Assembly: GCA_025093985.1 (NCBI GenBank)
Contig: JACAAK010000006.1
Coordinates: 1,550,001-1,614,000, forward strand
Source: Calvatia gigantea
Taxonomy: Eukaryota > Basidiomycota > Agaricomycetes > Agaricales > Lycoperdaceae
Length of the DNA: 64,000 nt
Direction of reading: 5' to 3'
Below, piece after piece: positions 1 to 11,618 of this stretch. Made by a program: the position numbers and the translations under genes. Numbering within the stretch: position 1 is the stretch's first letter; each line of letters starts with the position of its first letter. Under the pieces are notes generated by a model, which worked only from the letters and a program-made list of their open reading frames with translations, ran no database searches and was not told where the DNA came from.

Positions 1-1866
1 CCCAAGGTTGAATACGATCCAACCACCATTCCGGATAGATACTAGCTTTAAACACGAGTGCATTACTCGTGATTAATCGCTTGAACCGGGAAGACCACCC
101 GTTCCCATCCACATCTAGAACATATCTATACTTCCCCGCCGAGCGCAACTCCTGTACAGGCCTAAACTCGAATTTCTGACTTTGAAGAAAATCACAAGTG
201 GCAGGTTCGCAAGAGACAGGTTTATCGGCAAAGGATACGTCAAAAAGAAGAGGGAAGAAATGCGATTTCTTATGTAGCGTTGGCGAATTCGTAGGCGGAT
301 ACGCCCATTCTTCATCATCATACCAAGGCCTGTTCCGTTTCTTCTGCCGAAAACCTCCACTCACCACCTCAACAACTTCACCAAATCCATCATTAGCGTA
401 CGCCACCAGCCTATCGCGTTGTGATAACCGCCAAGCTACGCCGTTCCCGTCACCTTCTCGGCCAATACCCGAACCTTCATGCCAAATTCCTGTGTTCCTC
501 CCTCGCCACAAGAGTCTTTCATCAGGTCTGTCTTTCCATTCGAGGTTATGTTCTGAAGGGAGGTCTTCGACCCAGTTTATAGGTGTGGCGGGTGTGATAT
601 CGTGATGGAGCATAGTTGGGCTATAAGAGAATTGAGGGACGAGTTTACGGTGTGGAATGGGCCCGCGTTTGTGTGCGAGGAATTCTCCGTGGGAGGTGAG
701 GAGGGACGGGTGTAGACAGGGATCCATGGTGAGTCTGTGGCTGTGAATGAAAGTTTTGGGTTTAGGCGATTGAGATTTAAGATTTGGTTGAGGGGGAGGG
801 TGGGGCTCGGTTTCTCGGGCTTTAGACGTGGGTGGACACGCGGATAACCAACCGTCGAGTTTTATTTCTGGAGGGTTATTGATGTCGATAACTGGTTGAC
901 GCCGGGTATGTTAGCTCTCGACATCACGATAATTATAGAACAAAGCGATCGGAGGAAGGGGGACCTACATTTGCCTTCGGCCGCAGCTTGAGTAGCCGCC
1001 TCCCTCAACTCCCAGTCGGTTAATAGATTTGGGTTATCGTGGGGTGAGAATACAGCTCTAAACGGCGGAATTGCATCTTTCACTTCCTCGAGGAGTTCCG
1101 TAAATTCCAACGCAGCGTTCAACAAATGAACTTTGTCCTCGGGACTGTCGCCGCCCAAAGTGAAGTTGAGCACATCAATAGGGTCGTAATCGTAGTCCTT
1201 GCCAATGGTATATGAATCCTCGTGGGCCTCCCATTCACCCTGAATAGCCTGGAGGTCTTTAGGGTCCATACCCCAAAACGGTTCAAGGTCATGGTATATC
1301 TGGTCATACTCGTCTGGGAGCTGCACATCGTTCGCGCGGACATAGGCCCACCACGCGTCAAACCCCACTGGTGGCTTTCTACGGTAGCGCCGCTCGTATT
1401 CGGCTACGGCCTGACTGAGAGTTCTGCTTGACTTTTCTAGCTTATTTTCCCATTGTTGTTCGGCGTGGGATATGAGGTGGTATATTGGATGGGGAGCATT
1501 CGGGTTTACTTCGAGTAGGCCGTCTGAGCGGAATAGGTGTTTTTCTTGTGACACGTCTATTTGGACTGCGGAGTTGTGTGCGGGCGTGGGTGTGGGCCAG
1601 TGAGTCACTGTATGAGTTTGTGTGACATAGATGGTTGTAGGTTGGTGGTGTGTGTGTCACAGTAAATGAGGTATGAGGTGACTGTCTGCGATAATAGAAG
1701 AAAAGAAACGCAGCAACAACAGCGGTAATGAGTGTGAGTGAGCGGCAGAGAGACGGTACGGGGTTGGATCATTGGGCGTGGGGGTTTGATCCGCCGAGCA
1801 GTGAGACAGAGTGAGTGATCCATAAAAGGCAATTCCAATAAATAGATTAATTGTTTCCCAATCCAC
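1..1866 (-). CDS. GT90/CAP10-type glycosyltransferase, 3' end beyond window
   Basis: Two well supported exons run on the minus strand: 969 up to about 1609, and 1-891, joined by a GT-AG intron at 892-968. The joined frame reads as the CAP10 family (glycosyltransferase 90) typical of basidiomycetes: an N-terminal segment with DGLLEVNPNAPHPI, then PEIKLDGWLSACPP, TFIHSHRLTMDPCLHP, PQFSYSPTMLHHDI, INWVEDLPSEH and DERLLWRGRNTGIWH, then KYRYVLDVDGNGWSSRFKR, the sugar-nucleotide binding core of this family. Members are type II Golgi enzymes that add xylose or related sugars to glycans. A hydrophobic stretch that would be the signal anchor lies near 1690-1730, but I could not settle the first intron or the start codon; 1866 is the farthest upstream candidate. 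The C-terminus is outside the window. Family assignment is firm, substrate unknown. Confidence 0.85.
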
Positions 1867-1886
1867 TCTTCCCTCTCAACATACCC

Positions 1887-3893
1887 ATGGACGCCTCAGC
1901 CGCAAGTCTTCTCTCCCTCTCCATCGCCGCTGCAAGCGCAAGTCCAATTCCTGTAGACCAGCAACTCAACGCAGAACTAGTCCAGCCAGAACCCACCAAC
2001 CCAGCCAGCCTCAGCAACCATCCACCACCTCCAATTCAACTCAGCACGAGCATAGGCAGCACCCCTGGTACGCACAAAACCCACCGCAGACTCTCATCCA
2101 CAGGCAAGGCGAGGAGGAGGCTCAGTGATGCTCGAGAAGCTGCTAGCAGACCCTCGTAAGTACTCCTCCTACCTTTCCCGTAAATCTCCACCGCCTTCGT
2201 TTTTTTCCCAACACAACAGCACCCACCTTCCCCGATCATATACCCTGCCCAATTTTTTTTTGGGGGGGTGGGTAACACCAAGCACCCCCATTTTTGATCT
2301 GATAACTTTTTTTTTTTTTTTTCAAACAACTAACACCCTTCTCATTTCACATAATTTCACAATGGCCTGAGAGACTCGCGCGCTAACCCCCCGTCGACCA
2401 TTTCTCCCAGTCCCGCGGTCCTCCATGCTAGTCCCCCGGCGCTCTCGTTAGCTTCATTGTCACTGTCATCCTCCCCTCCTTCCAATACACATCAAACTTC
2501 TACTTCTCTCACCGGTGCTGGTAGGGCCCTCGCACCCGACGCCCATACCCACGCCCACCCTGCTACTACTACTACTGCTACCCCGCTCAACGACGGTAGC
2601 AATGTCCCTCGGGTAGCAACCATCCCTGACTCCTCTAATGCTAAACCAATTCCAATCGGAACCGGCAAGAAACGCGGCGTCGAGCACAAATGCGAGAGTT
2701 GTTCCAAGGTCCGTTGCAAAAACATTTACATTCATTGTTACCATCAAATTCCTGCCCCACTCCCCCAAAAGAAAGTTAAGATTTTTAATTCCACCCTTTT
2801 TTTTTCTTTTTAATTTTAGATCTACCGTCACCCGTCCTGTCTCATCAAACATCGATGGGAACACACCCCACACTGGCGCGAAGCCTCGAAATTCGTATTA
2901 AGCAAACACCAGCAAGTCCAACTCCTCGAGGCCGCAGCCATCCTCTCACACCTCTCCCCTCAATCCTCATCACTTCCCGAAGACAGGTCTTTATGGCCTT
3001 CATTCCTTTCCGGGGGGTCTCTACCACCTCCTGATCCAAGCACATTGATGTCCACGTCCGAGTCACATCCAAACCACAAGAGGTCCGCATCAGCATCTGT
3101 TTCAGCTTCTTCAGCAACAGGCACTATTGTACCCACTGCTGCTACTGCCGGTGTCGCTGCCACCGTCAATGGGAGTGGCCCCTTGTCAAGTTCAGTGCCT
3201 GCCACTGTGACCGGGTTTAGTAGGGCTTCTTCGACAGGGCCACGTATGCACGACTATCCTATCCCCATAGGTACCACCACCAACGCCATCACCACTGCCG
3301 TCAACGGCAGTAGCAGCAGCAGCAGCAGCAGCAGCACCGGTACCTCCGTCGGAGCTACGCAAGTACGACCTGGGCTTTTTGGCGTACCTAATGGTACGAC
3401 ACCGACTACCACCAATGGCCAACCTATGTCCGTACCTATCACCACCACTTCACATTCATGGTCTTCAATCAGTATAAGAAGCGAGAACGGTGGTATGGGT
3501 TGGTCACTCCCACGTTCTTCCGTCCGGTCTATATCGGGTTCTTCCCGTTCGAGGTCTGGTTCGGCTTCGGATGATGAGAATGATATGGAGCAGGAGAGTG
3601 AGAGTGTTGATGGAGATGAAGGTTCGGTTTCGTCATCGTTTGGTCGGCGGTATGGTGGTGGGAGGAGGTACGGGAATGGGTATAGTCATCATAGGACTCA
3701 ACAACCTAAGATGTGGAAACGCGAGGAGGATGATTCGATGTATGGAGGGTTTGCGGGATGGAGTTTGAGGGAGGAGGATGAGTATGAGAGGGTGGGTGCT
3801 GATAGGAAGGCTGTTCCTACCGCCAAGGCCGTCAATGGTGTTAGTAGTGAGAAGGAATGGGATGGAATGGAGATGGAGATGGATATGGATTAA
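1887..3893 (+). CDS. C2H2 zinc-finger protein, probable transcription factor
   Basis: Three exons: 1887-2155, 2372-2708 and 2820-3893, giving 559 residues with all phases matching. The only recognisable domain is one classical zinc finger straddling the second splice junction: Cys197-x2-Cys200-x12-His213-x3-His217 (HKCESCSKIYRHP...HRWEH). It is followed by a region rich in Leu, Ser and His, then a long low-complexity tail rich in Ser, Thr and Gly with a poly-Ser run and an acidic DDENDMEQE stretch. This layout fits a basidiomycete nuclear DNA-binding regulator, though a single finger leaves the target open. Intron 1 holds long T and G runs. A degraded copy of the last ~60 codons lies at about 27.9 kb inside the gene cluster. 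Start chosen as the first ATG of the open frame after a pyrimidine-rich leader. Confidence 0.85.
3308..3336 (+). repeat. AGC trinucleotide microsatellite
   Basis: A run of AGC units inside the zinc-finger gene encodes a poly-serine tract. Such coding microsatellites vary in length between strains. Confidence 0.85.
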
Positions 3894-5018
3894 TTAACGT
3901 CGTCATGATCATGATCATTGCTGGTCGTCAACCCACCCAAGGTTCTGTCGTGTTCTGTTCTTGGATCAAACATGGACGAAATTGTGTTGTTGTTTTTTTG
4001 CTACAATTTTTGTATTCTAGATCCCTTTTTTTTTTCTTCCTGCCTCCCTCGCTCCCTTTCTCTCCTTTTTTGTCTATATTCTGTCTATTCATTCCGTGTA
4101 TCACCCACCTTTCCCCCCCTCCCCCGAGGTGTTGTTCCAACAGACGTTTCGCTGTTCTTTTTTTTTTTTTGGTTTCACACATTTTCCCCATCAACCGCGT
4201 TTCTGCTTGGGTCAGAGGCTTATGTGTTTGGAATTTTTTTGTAGTGTCCATCGTATTACAATGCGTCTCCCCTTCCGGTGTAAAGTATCAGTATCAGTAT
4301 CATATCAATCTCCGTGTTGCAGTGTGTCATTTGTGTACAATTTCTAATTTCATATTTGCCTTGTTTTATGGATTATGAAGGTGTTTTCAGGAAAGCGGTT
4401 ATGGACACATAACGTAGGACATTGTTTAGCTTACCGATGGTACAGAATACTCAGGCATAGACCCAATACAACTTGAAGTTTTGTTGATCACAGGCCCACA
4501 GCTTCAATAACTAAGTAGTATACATAAGTAATCAAAGAACGCTGAGCAGGAAATTCGGAATGCTCAAACTGCCGAACGGTTAGTCATGTGTTGGAACCGC
4601 CGTGGGATATTTCAAGAGAACATATATATTGATATGCAAGCTTCCCTTTGGCGCCAGCGGCGGTGCAAACCTGTAAATCCTGCAAACTGAATACCCGATG
4701 GAGCAAGTGGTCAGTTGTTCCAACGCTCATACCAGCCGGTGAGCCATTGGACCTGCTTCAACGCTTTCAAGCTAGGCCGCGACCGACACCTATGTGCGGG
4801 TAGGCAGAAGTCCCGCCGCAGGATATCCCCGACATGCCACATTAGGCTTGATTCCCCACTGCCAGGGTCGGTCCTTCTCGGGTTTATAATTTGCTGAGAA
4901 TAGCCAAGGCTCCAAGGCAAACGGCGAATGACATAACGGATAACATATGTGTCCACGCTGTTTATATAGTCCCTATGGTGGATATCCCAATGACTTATCA
5001 CCTCTCCTTTAAGCAGAA
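3894..5018. other. Intergenic: zinc-finger 3' region and P1 upstream region
   Basis: From 3894 to about 4380 the sequence is T-rich, as expected for the 3' UTR and terminator of the zinc-finger gene. From about 4470 to 5018 it matches, in inverted orientation, the DNA upstream of P2 (17012-17480), so the left arm of the duplicated cluster starts near 4470. Open frames here are not conserved in coding sense between the copies. No gene is supported. Confidence 0.7.
4963..4968 (+). promoter_or_regulatory. Candidate TATA box of P1
   Basis: TATATA about 50 nt before the P1 ATG. The same position holds TTTAAATAG upstream of P2 and TATATA upstream of P3, within a leader conserved in all three copies. 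Confidence 0.6.
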
Positions 5019-6090
5019 ATGGGGAAATTGCACTCGGCCCTCCCTTCGTATACAATCCCCTGGCTAGAATCGCAGCGTATGTTCTGGGTGGCTACAGCGC
5101 CGCTCTCTCCTTCCGGGAGAGTTAATGTATCACCAAAGTGTACAGAAGGGACGTTCCATATCGTCGATGAGGGAAGGGTTTGGTATGAAGACCTGACCGG
5201 GTCAGGTGGGCTGCTGTCGTTTAACTCCCCCCCCCCCCCCAAGAGTGTTTTTCTGAAGACAGGTCGAGCAGGTGTGGAGACCATTGCACATCTTCGAGAG
5301 CCAGACAATGGACGAATTACGATTCTGTTTCATGCCTTCGAAGGTCCAGCATCGATTGTTCGGATTTATGGGAAAGGCATGGGCGAACATCCTCCCTCCC
5401 CTTCTGGTCTGATGAGACGCTATTCCAGGGCTTGTATACGAATATGGGACACCCGAATATGATACCTTCCTCTCTAGCATTTGCAGTACCGCCACCGCTG
5501 ACCCAAGGCAGAATGAACTAGAAACTGTAAAACGACAGCCAGGTTCTCGGGCTATCATAGTCGTGGATATAACTGAAGTCATGACTGTATGTCCCCGAAC
5601 CTCATTCTCGAATTTGCGGTGATTGTTCCATCCCTACAACTAGACATGCGGCTTCTCTGTACCGATTTACGAATTCAAATCCTACCGAACAAAACTGCAT
5701 GAGTGGGCCGAACGTCTCGAATCTCACGACCACGAGTCTCCGACTTCACATACTACGAGCGCTATTGGGACTGAGGAAGAGTCGACACAACACCTTGATT
5801 TCACAAAGGGCGGCATGAAATCATGGTGGTATACGCGAAACATGAAATCGATAGACGGGCTACCAGGATTGAGCGAGGCATTCGGTGTTGAAGGTGCTTT
5901 GGTCTCCCGGCGTCATTCTACGGGTAGAGTCCCGAATTTAGATGATGGTGAGGTGGGCGGTGGTAGACCCGGTCGGAGTGGAGGCGCTGATCTCTTCGTG
6001 CTTGGATTGGGCTATTGGCATAGGTATTGGTGCAGTACTCGTGAACCTCTTTTTTCACTCTCGTCGATCGTAGTAGCTCATCGCGTGTGA
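5019..6090 (+). CDS. PNPOx-like family protein, copy P1 (altered C-terminal tail)
   Basis: Exons 5019-5205, 5272-5376, 5429-5586 and 5644-6090 give about 298 residues. The N-terminal ~165 residues match the pyridoxamine-5'-phosphate oxidase-like (split-barrel, FMN-type) family: start MGKLHSALP, then FWVATAPLSPSGRVNVSPK, GTFHIVDEGRVWYEDLTGSG, ETIAHLREPDNGRITILFHAFEGP and CGFSVPIYEFKSYR. These small flavin-fold proteins are often called PNPOx but usually lack proven PNP oxidase activity. Compared with P2 there are two oddities. The second intron starts with GC instead of GT. A one-base frame change near 6004-6006 replaces the hydrophobic tail of P2 with an unrelated end, while the original frame continues alongside it to a stop at the equivalent place. 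P1 may therefore have lost its membrane anchor. It lies upstream of N1 on the same strand. Confidence 0.7.
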
Positions 6091-6804
6091 GGCGTGTACC
6101 ATCATACGCAAAACAACGGTCTTCGTCCGCTTGTGATACATTCGATTGATTGATTATCGCCGTCTCTCCGTTTTGAATTCGCTGTCCCGTAGGTACCCAT
6201 AAAACCATTGTAATAACAGATGAGTATCCTAACTACCCCACTCTCCAGTGATCTTTCACCCCCGCAATCGCTGTTCAACAATCGACTTTTCGTCTTGATA
6301 TACCTCTTGTCCTCAGCCCAATCAATAGTTTGGAGCTCCCAATAATTTTTCAAGCACATAATTAATATCTAATCTCTCAACTCAAACGATCGATTTTGCC
6401 ACTGACCAAAGCCGGACCCGATTTTCTGCGACCGGAAAAGGGGATCCTGGAAGCAGAGTGCGGTCGGATCGTATTCGCTTGTAAAGAGAGCCTCGAAGAA
6501 CTTTCTAATGACGCACAAGATCCATGACAAGTGAGGGACTTGGAAAGGGTTCGGCAAGGACAGCGGCGCCACTTTTGTGTGACAACGTGGTTCCAAATTC
6601 AACACCATGCGCATGTCGACGACCGCTATTTCGGTTTCCGACTTTCCAAACGGGATCGTTCGCGGCTAACGATTGCAGGGTTACTCCAGTCATGGGTGCA
6701 TCGATTTCGCATCCGGGGTTCATCACACGTTTTCTCTGATATCGGGGCCATTAACAAAAGCAAGGAACCTATGCTCTGATAAAACGCTCAAGTTACTGCC
6801 TACC
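6091..6804. other. Intergenic P1-N1: conserved N upstream region
   Basis: Sequence between P and N is conserved in the N2, N3 and N4 contexts, including a block with TTCGGCAAGGACAGCGGCGCC-like text about 250 nt before the N start. Open frames across it are not kept between copies, so I read it as promoter and 5' UTR of N. Confidence 0.6.
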
Positions 6805-8645
6805 ATGCCGCCCAAAGGGAAACAAAGTACGGATCTATCTGGAGGACCAGAGCTCGATCTACGATTCTAAGCTTCATTATGTGTTCAGGTAGCCTCGAGA
6901 AGAAGCTGGACGAATATCTAGGGCTTTGCAACCCGTTGACAAAACAAGAGAAGATTCAGAAAGCCAGAGGTATTCTCATGCGCGCTGTGTACCAACTGCA
7001 TTGATACGTGTGGCGATGAGCTCTCTGCTGAAGAGGTGAAGGCTTTGAAGGAAGCTATGAGTAAATTTGTCCAGAAGAGGAATGAGACTTTGGCACGGCG
7101 GGTTATACGAGCCCTAGATAAGGAGAGATGGGACGTGCTCAGAATCGAGGTGTGTCAAGGTTGTCTGGTCTTTTCGATGGGGCCGTCATAATTCCAACAG
7201 TTGGTCACTTTTTCGCCGGTTAGGAACGACCATATGAAAAAAATGGGAATTGAAATTCGTCCTCTCCATCCCTACGGGCTAATTTTAGAAAAAGTGGATC
7301 GCCTTGACCCCACGTATCGACTGAATATCGCTCCGCCATCAGAGCTTGTTGGACGAGTTCATCAACCTTTATTATCCTCTCCGTGCTCGCACGTGCCCGG
7401 TCAGCTTCTTCCCTCCGATGACAAGCCACCTCTCACTGATTCCTCACCCAGTCTGAAATGGTGGCAAAACACAAAATGATCGGCTACTTTGACCTCCTTG
7501 ATTCATTCTTCCCTTCTGGGGAGAATTGTTGGGTTCTGCTCAACGAGTTGCCGCTAGCCAACCTTTCATCTACATCCCAGCCTAGCGAGGTTAAGGCCAC
7601 AATTAAAGGTTTTACTCCAACATCTATCGAGAGGTCGACTTTCCTCACTGGGCACGCCGATATGGCGATCGTCAGCCTTGCTGGAAAGGACGAGCCCATC
7701 ATGCAGGACCAGAATGTGAGAGAGCAACTAGTAATGAACAGTGCGGACGTGATTCATTTTCGTGAATATCCCTGAGTACTGATCCCCCTTGTATAGCTCG
7801 GGGATCGCTCACATATAAAAACCTTTTCAACCGCATGAATTATCTCAAGAATAGTGTCTGGCGACGGGAACCTTCCGAGAGTGGAAAGCTTGCAGTTGTT
7901 GGTAATGGAAGCGAAGATGAGGGAACATGCTGGTCGTAATGCCGGTGGGGTAGGCACCGTGGACGGGGAAGAGGACGAGTTTGAAGGCGGGTCAGAACGG
8001 CCCCCTGAGGATTCTGATGACGACTTTGACGAGGAAGCGAGCACGGAAGGGGAAGATAGTGACAGGGGCCAGGGAGAAGAGGAGGGTGAGGGACGAGGGA
8101 GGGAAGAGAGGAAAGAGGGCGATTTAAATGAGGATGAGAAAGAGAACGACACAAGTGACGGCGACCAGACCGGCAGCGGTGGCGAGAATCAGGAAGATCC
8201 CCTTGAGTCAGCATTACTTTTGAAGGAGTTCTTGCCACAAATTGTCGGCGAGTGCGTAGCGTTGTAAGCATTTCTTCTCATCAAATGCGAACTTAATTTT
8301 TTGACAAGATTCACCCCCTTGAAGGCGGTCCGGATCATTCCCTGACAGGATCATAAAATTCACCTTGTCCGATGGAGACAACTGGATTTTCGGACTTGTT
8401 GATTGTGTTAAGGGGAAAGGCGGTTGGATATGTCACCAGATGGTAATGAGTGTGAATCCCGAGGACTCAAGGGAAAACAAAACCAAGTTAGAAGCGGACA
8501 TACTCGGGGCAGTCAACTTGCTTGCGCTTTGGGTGGGTGTTCTTGCAAGATCCCCCGATTCAATGTCTTGAGCTTCAATTTACAGGTGATCGTTCCTGGT
8601 GTGCAACTAAAGAGATTATTCCCAAAAAAACAGGAGGCTGGGTAA
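6805..8645 (+). pseudogene. N1: PD-(D/E)XK-like protein, frameshifted copy
   Basis: Same seven-exon layout as N2: short first exon (MPPKGKQ), helical exon, exons with the nuclease signature, acidic exon, LSDGDNWIFG exon and a short last exon ending in VQLKRLFPKKQ. Two frameshifts relative to N2 and N3 are visible. Near 6996 the frame after MRAVYQ gains one base and meets TGA. Near 7340-7350 the frame after IAPPSEL shifts by one base. The signature residues remain readable (TGHADMAIV, LLVMEAKM). It converges with F1, with 185 bp between the stop codons. Probably non-functional unless unannotated splicing rescues it. Confidence 0.75.
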
Positions 8646-8830
8646 ATATACCACTAGACTGGGGGCTGGAGAGAATTGTACGATCTAAGCTCTGTCCTCT
8701 TTGCTTATCGTGGTACACACGAAATCATATGGTATATTGTTGTGGTGGCAATGGCTGGAACGGTTGGGTGTTTCAGGTGGAACAAGCGGATTCGAGAATT
8801 AGCACAATCAGTGGTACCCTATCACCACGG

Positions 8831-10437
8831 TTAAATCAAATCCAAAACCATTAGCCGACCTTGGGTCGCGTTAGTCTCCAACACGACGCGACCGATAGAG
8901 TCGTCGAACGCTGTCAAGCGTGTTATCCGAAGCGAGCAATCGTCTGGGGCATTGTAATGCTTCCGTTGGAAGCAGACCCGACCGTCGCAATACTCGTGCA
9001 TGATGACTTCAAGGGAGGTCCGCGACCGAGAGACGATGGATGCCGATGGTCCAAATCTGGCAACACTTGACACTTGCTTAAACAGAGGTTCCAAATTCCC
9101 AAGTTCTTGTATGACGGGTGGCGAATTGTATTCGTGGCCGATGGTGATCCTCCTGAAGGTGGCCTCATAGGTACCAACAAGATAGGTGCATTGAGAGCTG
9201 ACGAATGGTCCAGAGAGAAGATTTGCTGCCTGAGAAATGGGTACGTGATGGAGCAATGCCAGTTTCGGAGGTGCGGAGTCTTGGTCGCAGCTGATAGCGT
9301 ATATGTTAATGAAAGTTGGCGCCGCGAACCCCGCCCGGTCACCAGGGAGAAAGAAAACATTGGTCTGCATGGGTACATGAGATGACAATAGCCTGCATGT
9401 TTGTTCTTGCCACTCACTGGCCCATTGGATTCGACACGTTCTTCAACGAATTGGGTGGCATAATGCGGTAGAACCTGAGAATACCGGCGCAATTGGAGCA
9501 CTATGGTCGATCCAGGTCCTATTTTTTCTCCGTTCTTGTCCCGCAACGTGAAGCACTGCAGGAAAAAATTCTCAGAGAGAGCTACCCAAGATCGTATGCC
9601 CCAACGAGGATAATCTCGGATAACTGAGATAGGTGTTACTACCATGGACAAGTCTTGTCCGACGCAATCAATTTGGTATATACATATCCGAGTTTTCCCT
9701 AAAAAGAAAGCATGAGGACGATCCATGTGCATATCAAGTAAACTGACTCTCACTGTCGGTTTCCCATCTGTACGTTGCGACACGAAATGACAGCTCCCGT
9801 TTTGTCTCATTAATCCAGATCTGGAACTTGGTTAGGGGATCCTCGCTGGGGCGGTGCGTCTTGAAGAGGAATTGTGGCTGAGGCGGTTCCTTTTCCAGGT
9901 CCAAAATATGGGCGGTGCCGTTTTGTCGAATTGTGAACAGCCATCGTCCTCCACGAAGAAGCTCTGCTCCGTAGAGACCTCGGTCTCCATCAATGAGCCG
10001 GGAGCGGAATTGGAGAGGCTGCGAGGGATCATCTGAAAGCCATCGATCTCGCGCTCGAAGTCGACGTAACGTCCAATGCATGAGCTCGACCGTTGAATAG
10101 TTTCCAAAGGGATATGTTATTTCTCCGATACCTGGCTTGGAACATAGGCTGCGAGCAAAGTTGGTCCAGAATCGTTCAGAGTTCATCATCTCATAAAGTG
10201 CCCTGCAAGTCTTCAGGATTAATCAGAAGGTCTGATTCCAGGAGGAGAATGTCAGCACACCTGTCGGGTATCTATCAGTGCACAGTAGTCGAGGTACTGG
10301 AAGATTTCCAAAAGAATTTCCGGAGGAAGGAGGAGGAGGCGCGAGCCCTGATCCCCCTTGATACGACGCCACAGGAGGTTAAAAGAAGCCAAAACATAAG
10401 ATACGAAATACGAAAGCCAGACTTCCAAGAGCACCAT
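8831..10437 (-). CDS. F1: F-box protein, 484 residues
   Basis: Four exons on the minus strand: 10261-10437, 9748-10210, 9418-9698 and 8831-9364; introns of 49-53 nt, all phases matching. Residues ~34-75 form an F-box (LLLLPPEILLEIFQYLDYCALIDTRQ, then TCRALYEMM), the part that docks Skp1 in SCF ubiquitin ligases. Residues ~3-23 are unusually hydrophobic and aromatic. The remaining ~400 residues hold GGRWLF-type and ILDLE-type strands such as those in Agaricomycete F-box proteins with a propeller-like C-terminus; this part would choose the substrate. The gene is head to head with F2 and tail to tail with N1. Start: first ATG, at the same place in F2, F5 and F6. Intact. Confidence 0.88.
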
Positions 10438-10478
10438 GGAAAAATGACGCAAACCTGAATGTTGGACGCGTTCGACAG

Positions 10479-10484
10479 CACGTG
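10479..10484 (-). promoter_or_regulatory. CACGTG element upstream of F1
   Basis: CACGTG in context ACCATTCACGTG, 42 bp before the F1 ATG. The same context precedes F2, F4 and F5, suggesting a bHLH/E-box-type activator site shared by the family. Confidence 0.55.
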
Positions 10485-11542
10485 AATGGTAAGGTGATGG
10501 TGGCCTTATTTGTTTGTTGTTTGAACGGGTTAAAATCTTGAAGACCTGGACTAGTGTGAATATCTACAGGACGGTGCCAAAAAACGCTTGAAACTCTGGT
10601 ACTATCTTAGTAGCAGTTTCATTGCGCACAGAATGCCATTGATAAATTTAAAAAACGCACACACATCCCATAAGTATACAGTATAAGCCTATGACAAACC
10701 AACAATGAAAGAGACAGTCCCCATAAAATGATACCAACTGAGTTATAGGTCTCTCTCTCGCACGACAGTTCCAATGACTTACCATTTGGCAGCTAGAGCA
10801 TTCCTGCTGAACGATCTCCGACTACTTATGTCCATTACTTAGTTGATTGAGTCATGATTAAAATTTTCTATTGAGTCTATGCTTGAGTATCTAGTGGATT
10901 CTCAGGTTCAAGCTCAAGCTTCAAGAGTGGATGAAATAAAGGAGACGTAATACACATAATCCATTTGTGACTCCAGAATAAGTACTGTTGGAGTTGTACA
11001 AACGCGCGCAGATCCGAGCTCGACTTTTGATTAGATTATGACTAGATACACACATTGTCATGTAACATGCCGCTCTTTCAATAAAACTTACTCTAATGGA
11101 CACACTCACCTACTTATATACTGTAGTTTCACCGACGTGTCACCTCAACCTCGTACCCCGCTTATCTTACAAGTACTAGGGTACGGTAGACTGGACGTCG
11201 GAGGTTCATTTGCACACTTTTACGGACTTCGAAACTTTAATCGGCCATCACTAGGTCACTGTTCCAATCCTTCAAATTTTCACCACGATTTCAGGTGATA
11301 TCATCACTCAGCAGTAAGTGCAGGACTCAGAATCGAGGCACTGAGCACAGGGCTATATAAAACCCCCAGCAGCATCTTGATATTAATACTGACCTTGCGA
11401 CGATACAACGGAACCTGTGCTCCCTACCTACATCCCTACGCTCCTTTAGATTAGAACAGTTCTACTTGTATGCTATAAGAAACGAAGCACTTTAAGTGAG
11501 TTCAAACAGCAAAACAAATAAAGCCACCATCATTTTACCATT

Positions 11543-11548
11543 CACGTG
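11543..11548 (+). promoter_or_regulatory. CACGTG element upstream of F2
   Basis: Context ACCATTCACGTGACAG, 70 bp before the F2 ATG. Confidence 0.55.
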
Positions 11549-11618
11549 ACAGGAAACTAAAAGTCAGGCGGACTATCAAGCGCGTCCATGTTTTCAGATC
11601 CCTGTCATCCCATTTTCC

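Larger units (their letters stand above)
4470..10490. repeat. Left arm of inverted duplication (module P1-N1-F1)
   Basis: Gene order is P1 and N1 on the plus strand and F1 on the minus strand. Region 11500-17480 carries F2, N2 and P2 in mirror order and orientation. Similarity covers exons, introns and spacers, including the N upstream region and the P upstream region, so the module was copied as a block. Arm ends are approximate because I aligned by eye. Confidence 0.75.
10438..11618. other. Head-to-head promoter region between F1 and F2
   Basis: This 1.18 kb spacer is the centre of the inverted duplication. Each end carries the F promoter block with CACGTG. The middle (about 10600-11250) shows no gene I can support. 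The F2 side (about 11270-11600) matches the region upstream of F4 and F5, including CAGCAGTAAGTGCAG-like and CTATATAAAA-type sequence near 11350. Confidence 0.65.

Noticed and set aside
4711..5055. 114-codon minus-strand frame upstream of P1
   Set aside because: The same DNA upstream of P2 and P3 does not keep the frame; it is conserved promoter and leader sequence.
5227..5240. Run of about 14 C bases in P1 as a possible frameshift
   Set aside because: It lies inside the first intron of P1, so it does not alter the protein.
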